Under the pieces are notes generated by a model. The model did no database searches. It was not told where the DNA came from and saw nothing but the letters and a program-made list of their open reading frames with translations. Shown here one piece after another: positions 54,887 through 60,990 of a stretch of 60,990 bases of DNA (the stretch's first letter is position 1; the number at the start of each line of letters is the position of its first letter). Position numbers and translations under genes: made by a program. This DNA comes from Desulfurococcaceae archaeon (lineage in GTDB: Archaea > Thermoproteota > Thermoprotei_A > Sulfolobales > Desulfurococcaceae). Location: NCBI GenBank assembly GCA_020833225.1, contig JAJHQS010000005.1, positions 1 through 60,990 of the forward strand, in the 5' to 3' direction.

Positions 54887-57500
54887 ACTTTATTCTCTCA
54901 ACTACCATTTCGTGGAGTCTTACAAGCATTTTCCTCATATCTTCCATTAAAACAACATCACTATATCCATGTACAACTATGTGATGTGCAAAAGGAGATG
55001 GCACGTCGAGAGGTCCTATAAGTTTAACTTCAATTTCACCTCTCTGAACAGCTTTTAATACTTCTACAGCCTCATCTATATGCATATAGTCCATTAATAT
55101 CTCTCTGTAGGTTTCCTTTAACACCGGGAAATCGTTGATCTCCTCTACAGCCTTTAATAACTCTTCAGCGTTAACCTGTAGCTTATGTAGAGACTTCTCG
55201 GCATCTCTATAACGTCTCAGTAGCATAAAGCTTCTGACAGCTACGTGTCTAAACCTCCTCTTTATGAGATCTGTTCTCCTGATAACTCTTACCAACATGT
55301 CCCAGGCCTTATCAACTGGTATAGAGTAAAAAAGCTTTAGATAGTCAGCATCTAGGCGCCTAGGTAATGTGAGCATAAAGCCGTTATCTGTAACAGTGAT
55401 TTTCACATTAACTCCTAGCTGTGAACCTACAACATAAGCGTAGAGTCTTGCTAAAGCCTCATTAGCTTTTCTCCCAAAAAGAGCGTGAACTATAATATTT
55501 CTCTTTACCCCCTCATCATAGATCTCTATTAAGATGAGCTTATCTGATGGCACTAAACCCCCAGTATATTGAATTTGTTCTAGAATATAGTCACAAATAG
55601 CTTTAGCAGCATGTTTCTCCAGCTTATACTCTTTAGCAAGGAAGGTAACAACTTCATCTACACCCTTTTCTCTCAACATTTCAGCCACTATTCTCCTAAA
55701 TCTCCCAACTTCGATGGCAGAGTCATATGCTAGTGGTAACATTTCACTAAACCATGTTGGAACAGTGGGTCTTTGACCATCAGCCCTCTTCACAATAGCT
55801 ACAAATCCCCTACTCTGTAAGTACTCGTAAACTCTACCGCCTAGCACGAAGAGATCTCCCGGTGTTAAATACTCTACAAAACCCTCCTCGAGATCGCCAA
55901 CATATTTGCCGTCGACAGTAAAAACCCTCACTTTACTCTCATCTGGTATAACACCACTATTTAAATAATATATCATTCTAGTAGTCTTCTTTTTACCGAA
56001 AACACCTTCACTCTCATCAAGCCATATTTTAGAATACACACGTTGGTGCTCATAGAAATCGCCTAGTCTACCAGCTAAATAGCGCACAGTGTTCATGAAG
56101 TCTTCGTAGCTTAAAGTGTGGAAGCTATAAGATCTCTTAACTAATCTATAAGCGTCTTCAATTCTCCACTTATCTTCAAGTGCTAATCCCACAATATGTT
56201 GTGCTAATACATCAAGGGGGTTTCTAGGTATTCTAATTCTATCTATTCTCCTCTCTCCTGCTAGTTTACAGAGAACAGTGCATTCAACTAGATCATCTCT
56301 GTCAACAGCAATAACAAACCCCTTACTTAGCTCCCTAATGTGATGACCAGATCTCCCAACTCTCTGCAGCAATCTTGTAGTGCTCTTAGGGCTACTCAAT
56401 AACACAACGAGGTCTATGTAGCCTATATCTATTCCGAGTTCTAATGAAGTAGAACATACTACTACTCTTAAAAGACCCTTTTTCAATTTTTCTTCTATTT
56501 CGAGTCTAACATCTCTACTGAGACTACTATGGTGAGCCTCGACATCGTCAATATTTAGTATCTTCTCTTTCTCCATGATCTTTCTTAATTTAAAAACAAC
56601 TCTCTCTGTGGCACTTCTGGTATTTGTGAATATTAATGTTGTTCTATGCTTTTTTACAAGGTCAATTACACTCCTATATATAGATTCATTTAAGATCTCG
56701 GCGGGGGTGTGTATAATGTCTATAACTGGTACTTTAACGCGAATATCTAGTTTCTTATCAAATCTAGCGTCTACAATTATGCAGTCTCGTAATTCGCCGT
56801 TATCTCTATATCCTACAAGGAATGCAGCTACTTCTTCAAGTGGCGCTATTGTAGCGCTTAATCCTATTCTCTGTAGTGGTCTTTGAGCGAGGTGTTCTAA
56901 TCTCTCAATACTTAGTGCTAAGTGACTTCCACGCTTACTAGAAGCTAATTCGTGAATCTCATCTATAATAACTATGTGAGTATTTTTAAGAGCTTCTCTG
57001 AATTTTGGTGCATTGAGAGCTATAGCTAAACTTTCAGGTGTTGTTATTAATATGTGTGGGGGATTCTTAGACATCTTCTGCTTTTCATAGGGGCTTGTAT
57101 CACTAGTTCTAACAGCAACCCTGATCTCGGGTAGCTCAACGCCCATCCCACGAGCAATTTCAGTAATGCCTTTAATAGGCTCGTAGAGATTTCTTCTCAT
57201 ATCGTTATTTAAAGCTCTAAGTGGACTTACATAGACGACGTATACACCGCTTGGTAACGAGTTATTTTTCTCATAGTACTCGTAAAGGCGGTCAATTATA
57301 CCGAGAAAAACAGCCAGAGTCTTACCGGTACCAGTAGGACTAGACACAAGTACATTAGCTCCTCCTTTCACTAAAGGTATAGTCTTTCTCTGGACAGGTG
57401 TCATTTCTTCATACTTAGACTTAAACCAAGCCCTCACATAGGGCCTTAAGAGGCTTAAGACCTCTTCCTCGCTAGGATCACTGGTTGCATAAGTAAGCAC
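54843..57500 (-). CDS. Lhr-family ATP-dependent helicase (aLhr2-like)
   Basis: 885 residues: Walker A SSPTGTGKT (about 53-61), DEIHELASSKRG, SATIAPLEEV, then helicase motifs STSLELGIDIG and RVGRSGH, and a C-terminal winged-helix and Lhr core domain. The size fits archaeal aLhr2, an RNA:DNA-hybrid/DNA helicase, without the long bacterial extension. No nuclease or exosome gene is adjacent. Confidence 0.9.
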   Translation of the reverse strand: MLTYATSDPSEEEVLSLLRPYVRAWFKSKYEEMTPVQRKTIPLVKGGANVLVSSPTGTGKTLAVFLGIIDRLYEYYEKNNSLPSGVYVVYVSPLRALNNDMRRNLYEPIKGITEIARGMGVELPEIRVAVRTSDTSPYEKQKMSKNPPHILITTPESLAIALNAPKFREALKNTHIVIIDEIHELASSKRGSHLALSIERLEHLAQRPLQRIGLSATIAPLEEVAAFLVGYRDNGELRDCIIVDARFDKKLDIRVKVPVIDIIHTPAEILNESIYRSVIDLVKKHRTTLIFTNTRSATERVVFKLRKIMEKEKILNIDDVEAHHSSLSRDVRLEIEEKLKKGLLRVVVCSTSLELGIDIGYIDLVVLLSSPKSTTRLLQRVGRSGHHIRELSKGFVIAVDRDDLVECTVLCKLAGERRIDRIRIPRNPLDVLAQHIVGLALEDKWRIEDAYRLVKRSYSFHTLSYEDFMNTVRYLAGRLGDFYEHQRVYSKIWLDESEGVFGKKKTTRMIYYLNSGVIPDESKVRVFTVDGKYVGDLEEGFVEYLTPGDLFVLGGRVYEYLQSRGFVAIVKRADGQRPTVPTWFSEMLPLAYDSAIEVGRFRRIVAEMLREKGVDEVVTFLAKEYKLEKHAAKAICDYILEQIQYTGGLVPSDKLILIEIYDEGVKRNIIVHALFGRKANEALARLYAYVVGSQLGVNVKITVTDNGFMLTLPRRLDADYLKLFYSIPVDKAWDMLVRVIRRTDLIKRRFRHVAVRSFMLLRRYRDAEKSLHKLQVNAEELLKAVEEINDFPVLKETYREILMDYMHIDEAVEVLKAVQRGEIEVKLIGPLDVPSPFAHHIVVHGYSDVVLMEDMRKMLVRLHEMVVERIKSKVFSLQATSPGSH

Positions 57501-57658
57501 ACCAATACACCCCTCTTAACACCATACAACATGTGTGTTTTTAAAGTGTTTGTTTCACATGGAATCACCCGTAAAATGAGAAGTGTAAATCCAAATAAAC
57601 GCGGGATCAATGAATCCTTAAAGGAAATCCTCCTCTTTAAGGTAGTAGTTTGGCATTT

Positions 57659-59092
57659 TTACTTATAGAAGACGTCTCTAGGGAATCTTGCTACGACATA
57701 TAAGTATGCTGAGGCATGTAGAAGTAGGAATATAGCTGTTAATATAGCTTTTTGTAGTAGTGTAATTGCACCTGCGAATAGGAAGAGTAATCCTATTAGG
57801 AGCTCCCAAGGTATTCTTAGCCCTGTATATACTCGCTGGTAGAATCCTTTAGGCGTTCTCTTGTACTCGGTTTTAATTCTAAAAATTGCTCTCAAACTAC
57901 CAGTAAGGGTATAAGGCGAAATTGCATCTGTAACGGCGACTAATCTACCCATTAAAGTAAGCGTCTCCCATGTAGTACTAGTGTTTACTCTTACCTCTCT
58001 GTAGAGCATAGTGGAGTGTATTATCATGGCTACAATGTAGAGAAGCAGTAGTGGATAAGCTGCTGCAAGATAGTCAAAGGGGTATTTAATTTGTAATAGA
58101 GCTAATAGAATACTACCTAGAAATATGAGAACTTGTGGTATGTATTGAAGTAAGTAGAAATATGCTTCTAGTTTGACTGATAGGGGATAATTAGATCTAA
58201 ATATGTATCTTGCTCTCGTAATAGCAGTATCTAATGCTCCATATGCCCACCTGTATTGTTGTACTCGAAAAGCTCTATAAGTAGAGGGGTTTTCAACGTA
58301 AATAGAACACTCATCTACATAAGCTACTTTAAACCCTGCATACATAATTCTAGCACCTATCTCCATGTCATCTTGTACTCTACTCTCGTCCCAACCTTTG
58401 AGGATCTCCTTTAAGTAATCAGACCTGTAAAGAGTACCCGTGCCTAATGGATACGTGTAGAGTCCTAATATACTACGTGCTTTATATAGTGTTGTAGTCA
58501 TGTATTTTAAGCCAGCTGCTAAAGCTCTACTCAATCTACTCTCGTAGTTTAATGGCCCCCATCTTCCAACGACACATGCGTATTCACTATTAGACTCTAA
58601 TATGCTAACAGCAATGTCTAAAAAGCATTTCTCAGGATATGTGTCAACATCCATAATATACACGTAGGGGTTTTTTGAGGCATAGAGGCCTATATTAAGA
58701 GCCCCTGTTCTAGCACCTTTAGGAATACTCCTCCATATAAACCACACGTTACAACCTACTCTACGTGCTTTTTCCACAACTTCTACTATGGCATTCTTCA
58801 CTGAGAACTCATCATCAGATATTATTATAACCTCGTAGTTTGGTATGTTTAACTCACATATGCGTTTAATAGCTCTCTCAATATATTCTAGAGGCTCTCT
58901 CCTCACCGGAATAATAAAGGAAATATCATGTGCCTCTCTCTTTAAATATAAATATCTTATTTGTGACTTGCTTTTACTCACATGGATTAAGAACGCGTAA
59001 GCTATGTACATTACTATTTGTGGGACTAGTGCAAACATTACTGCAAATAATCCAATAGTGTATAAATCTAACACAGATAAGCACCGCAGCAA
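57659..59092 (-). CDS. Processive family 2 glycosyltransferase
   Basis: 477 residues: an N-terminal membrane helix (LFAVMFALVPQIVMYIAYAFLI), a GT-A domain with IMDVDTYP (DxD) and RVQDDMEIG, the QXXRW-type QQYRWAYG that marks processive enzymes such as hyaluronan or cellulose synthase, and about four C-terminal membrane helices. It probably makes an extracellular polysaccharide. It is divergent from the MBL-fold gene. Confidence 0.88.
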   Translation of the reverse strand: MLRCLSVLDLYTIGLFAVMFALVPQIVMYIAYAFLIHVSKSKSQIRYLYLKREAHDISFIIPVRREPLEYIERAIKRICELNIPNYEVIIISDDEFSVKNAIVEVVEKARRVGCNVWFIWRSIPKGARTGALNIGLYASKNPYVYIMDVDTYPEKCFLDIAVSILESNSEYACVVGRWGPLNYESRLSRALAAGLKYMTTTLYKARSILGLYTYPLGTGTLYRSDYLKEILKGWDESRVQDDMEIGARIMYAGFKVAYVDECSIYVENPSTYRAFRVQQYRWAYGALDTAITRARYIFRSNYPLSVKLEAYFYLLQYIPQVLIFLGSILLALLQIKYPFDYLAAAYPLLLLYIVAMIIHSTMLYREVRVNTSTTWETLTLMGRLVAVTDAISPYTLTGSLRAIFRIKTEYKRTPKGFYQRVYTGLRIPWELLIGLLFLFAGAITLLQKAILTAIFLLLHASAYLYVVARFPRDVFYK

Positions 59093-59100
59093 CTACTACA

Positions 59101-59112
59101 TCTATATATTTT
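59101..59112 (+). promoter_or_regulatory. TATA box for a leaderless MBL-fold transcript
   Basis: TCTATATATTTT lies about 27 bases before the ATG at 59134, so transcription should begin at or next to the start codon. No ribosome binding site precedes the ATG. Confidence 0.5.
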
Positions 59113-59133
59113 ACTCTAGAGATTTATTGATAT

Positions 59134-59784
59134 ATGGGTGAGAATGTGATTGTAACTTGGCACGGCCATGCATGCGTGTCTCTGAGCGTAAATGGCTATG
59201 TTGTTGTGTTTGATCCTCATGATGGTGTTAGCTTAGGGTTAAAGAGGCCCAGTGTTCAGGGAGATCTTGTCCTCGTGTCACACGATCACTTTGACCACAA
59301 CGCCGTTAACGTTGTCGCTAAGAGGACAACTAGGGTCTTTAAGATGTTCTATGGCGAGACTGTAGTTGACAATGTAAAAATAGAGGGGCTAAGAACTTAT
59401 CATGATAAGCAGAAGGGTAAAAGGAGAGGAGAGAACGCAGTATACGTGGTTACAATTAGAGATCTCAGGGTAGCACACCTCGGAGATCTAGGTGAAATAC
59501 CGGGAAAAGAAATCTTAGAGAAACTAAAAGGCGTAAACCTCTTAATTATACCTGTTGGTGGGACTTTTACTATTGAGCCGGAAGAGGCTTGGAGTATTGT
59601 TGAGTTAACAAAGCCTAGGAATATAATGCCAATACATTACTGGATACCAGGTTGTACTTTACCCTTAAAACCCGTAGAGGAATTTTTAAAACATGTGAGG
59701 GAATATAGTGTAATCAGATTAAATACTAATGCATTTAATCTACGAGAACACGACAAATCTATTATTATAACTGCGTCACCGTGA
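59134..59784 (+). CDS. Metallo-beta-lactamase-fold hydrolase (UPF0173/UlaG-like)
   Basis: 216 residues: VTWHGHACVSLS, VSHDHFDHN (the HxHxDH motif), AHLGDLGEIPG and NIMPIHYW. This is the UlaG-like branch of the metallo-beta-lactamase fold, with two metals; the substrate of the archaeal members is unknown. It begins a plus-strand run with two small genes. Confidence 0.88.
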   Translation: MGENVIVTWHGHACVSLSVNGYVVVFDPHDGVSLGLKRPSVQGDLVLVSHDHFDHNAVNVVAKRTTRVFKMFYGETVVDNVKIEGLRTYHDKQKGKRRGENAVYVVTIRDLRVAHLGDLGEIPGKEILEKLKGVNLLIIPVGGTFTIEPEEAWSIVELTKPRNIMPIHYWIPGCTLPLKPVEEFLKHVREYSVIRLNTNAFNLREHDKSIIITASP

Positions 59785-59790
59785 TAATAA

Positions 59791-59979
59791 TTGTCTATAC
59801 ACCACGCAGAGTCAATTATAGTAGAGCTAGATATGTTAAAGAAATACTCGAAGATCTTTTTAAAAAAGTACACTGGAATGTTAGATTATCAGCTAATGCA
59901 ACTAATTAATAAGGCTACTACAATATATAATGTACTAAGAGACTATGAAAAACACGTTAAGAAAATGATGAGGTTTTAG
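59791..59979 (+). CDS. Small helical protein, unknown function
   Basis: 62 residues from TTG 59791, helical and basic (LDMLKKYSKIFLKKYTGML, then NVLRDYEKHVKKM). The gap to the MBL gene is 6 bases. No family is recognised; a small regulatory or scaffold role is possible. Confidence 0.45.
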   Translation: MSIHHAESIIVELDMLKKYSKIFLKKYTGMLDYQLMQLINKATTIYNVLRDYEKHVKKMMRF

Positions 59980-60025
59980 GTCTCGGAGATGTGAAGAAGG
60001 ATCAACCGGCTGAGGTGTAGAAATC

Positions 60026-60307
60026 ATGGCATATACCTGGGAGCCTAAATGGGAAGTTTTTGAAGTAGACGTAGAAGGTATTAAGTTTAGGACTTGTAGA
60101 GATAAGATCACAGGGCTCATAGCATGTCCCATATGCATACATGCAGCTTCAAAATGCCTTGGTGAAAAAGCCCCATCAACATATACATATGAAAACTCAT
60201 TTTTCTATACTATCGAAGACTTATTAAAACACATGAAAGGTTATCATTTACTCGGCTTAAAGAAGAGGGTCACTAAGCTCGTTGAAAAGTTGCGTGAAGA
60301 AGAGTAA
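60026..60307 (+). CDS. Small C2H2-like zinc-binding protein
   Basis: 93 residues: ACPICIHAASKC followed later by LLKHMKGYHLLG makes a plausible Cys2-His2 metal site. It begins MAYTWEPKWEVFEV, a conserved-looking N-terminus of small crenarchaeal proteins, but no function is known. It probably shares a transcript with the two genes before it. Confidence 0.6.
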   Translation: MAYTWEPKWEVFEVDVEGIKFRTCRDKITGLIACPICIHAASKCLGEKAPSTYTYENSFFYTIEDLLKHMKGYHLLGLKKRVTKLVEKLREEE

Positions 60308-60359
60308 TATGTTAATAACGAACTCGTGATCAAGGGAATCAATATTAGTGATAATTATT

Positions 60360-60851
60360 ATGAAGTTTTGTTTATATGGTAATCCAACTATAGATGTTAT
60401 AATTACTAAGGAGTTTAAGAGAGTAGCTTATGGTGGTGGTGTTTATTACTCTGCACTTCCACTTATAAAGCGTGGTTTTACAATAGAAGTATACTCTGTA
60501 TTTAATACGAGATTAATAAAACATCCCATAGCTTCATACATTGTGAAATCGCAATATTCAAGTAGAACTAATATCTTTAACCTAGAGTACATTGATAATA
60601 GTAGAGTTATAAGAGTACTTGAAAAAGCACCTGCAATATACTCGTGGAATAGTCATGAAGATTATTGCTACACGGTTATTAACCCGGTTATAGGTGAAAT
60701 AGATATATCACTACTTAAATTAGTGAGGACAAAGTCTCAAATAATAGCCCTGGATATACAAGGATTCGTGCGTGATACTAATACCAAAGGGATTATATTT
60801 TTAAAGCCTTTCGCGGCTGTTTCGAGTTTTGTAAAGGTTTATAAGGTTTGA
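60360..60851 (+). CDS. PfkB-type carbohydrate kinase, N-terminal half only
   Basis: 163 residues from ATG 60360 (after AGTGATAATT; an earlier GTG at 60348 is less likely). The start CLYGNPTIDVI and AYGGGVYYSALPLIKRGF is the N-terminus of ribokinase/PfkB enzymes. The C-terminal half with the catalytic GAGD and ATP-binding segments is missing: the frame stops at 60851. The stop sits about 30 bases before a GC-rich block, so the gene may have been cut by an insertion. It may be a pseudogene. Confidence 0.6.
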   Translation: MKFCLYGNPTIDVIITKEFKRVAYGGGVYYSALPLIKRGFTIEVYSVFNTRLIKHPIASYIVKSQYSSRTNIFNLEYIDNSRVIRVLEKAPAIYSWNSHEDYCYTVINPVIGEIDISLLKLVRTKSQIIALDIQGFVRDTNTKGIIFLKPFAAVSSFVKVYKV

Positions 60852-60879
60852 CATTATCATATATTTTAATGTGGTTCTC

Positions 60880-60990
60880 TGTGAGGGGTGAAGAGCTCAT
60901 AGGGGCTCTCCCCGAGGGCAGTGGCTCAAGATGTGGGGTCTCAGGGGTGGCCCTGAACGCCCCCAAGGCAGATGCAGACCCAAGAAGCAA
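60880..60990 (-). other. GC-rich block at the window edge, possible end of a TnpB-type element
   Basis: About 110 bases of much higher GC content than the surroundings. Two hairpins are visible: AGAGC/GCTCT (near 60890-60910) and GGGG-N3-CAGGG-N4-CCCTG-N4-CCCC (about 60935-60965). On the minus strand the frame is open to the edge (…LLGSASALGAF, PEPLPSGRAP-like), and could be the C-terminus of an IS605-type TnpB with its overlapping guide RNA; a plus-strand frame is open too. A separate structured RNA with its own TATA-like CATATATTTT (60858-60867) is the alternative. Confidence 0.3.

Overview
The window reads as a chromosome segment of a hyperthermophilic crenarchaeon, most likely of the Desulfurococcales. 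The sequence evidence is the archaeal/eukaryotic-type information machinery (Nop5, fibrillarin, RpoK, S8e, S30e, SRP19, thermosome, GatDE, Trm1, aLhr2), the crenarchaeal division protein CdvA, a form III RuBisCO, ADP-forming acetyl-CoA synthetase, AT-rich intergenic DNA with TATA boxes, and frequent GTG/TTG starts preceded by GGTG-type ribosome binding sites. The gene set suggests an anaerobic peptide-fermenting heterotroph, but no species can be named from the sequence alone.

Region by region: 1-1451 is the right end of a decaying integrated element. It holds a plasmid-type primase with an in-frame TAG, a small membrane-protein gene also split by TAG, and a 3'-half tRNA(Ser)-like fragment that looks like an attachment site. 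1528-5278 holds form III RuBisCO, archease, archaemetzincin, tRNA-Phe, a sugar-phosphate nucleotidyltransferase and tRNA-Gly. 5279-8859 is a plasticity zone: a GC-rich structured stretch, a broken surface-protein tail, an unrecognised four-gene operon (secreted protein, anchored protein, membrane protein, winged-helix regulator), a frameshifted ABC ATPase remnant and a truncated FtsX/MacB permease. The operon and the permease share a near-identical inverted repeat just upstream of their TATA boxes.

8879-39912 is core genome: SRP19, S8e, cis-prenyltransferase, ADP-forming acetyl-CoA synthetase, a single ChrA-type transporter, CdvA standing alone, enolase, signal peptidase, topoisomerase IA, an S2P-like protease overlapping RpoK, thermosome, a PPP phosphatase, GatDE, S30e, Nop5-fibrillarin, a HTH regulator, a THEP1 NTPase, Trm1, a RimK-like ligase, a nucleoside salvage cluster (SIS-like protein, MTA phosphorylase, phosphoribosyltransferase), a flavoprotein and tRNA-Leu.

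40024-47851 is a complete peptide ABC transporter: a membrane-anchored binding protein, two permeases, two ATPases and a small membrane protein. The rest holds two radical-SAM proteins, an aminotransferase, an MDR-like protein, a tight cluster of four little-known crenarchaeal genes, an Lhr-type helicase, a processive glycosyltransferase, a metallo-beta-lactamase-fold hydrolase, and a truncated PfkB-type kinase that stops against a GC-rich hairpin-bearing block at the right edge. That block may be the end of an IS605/TnpB-type element with its RNA. No CRISPR array and no complete insertion sequence were seen.
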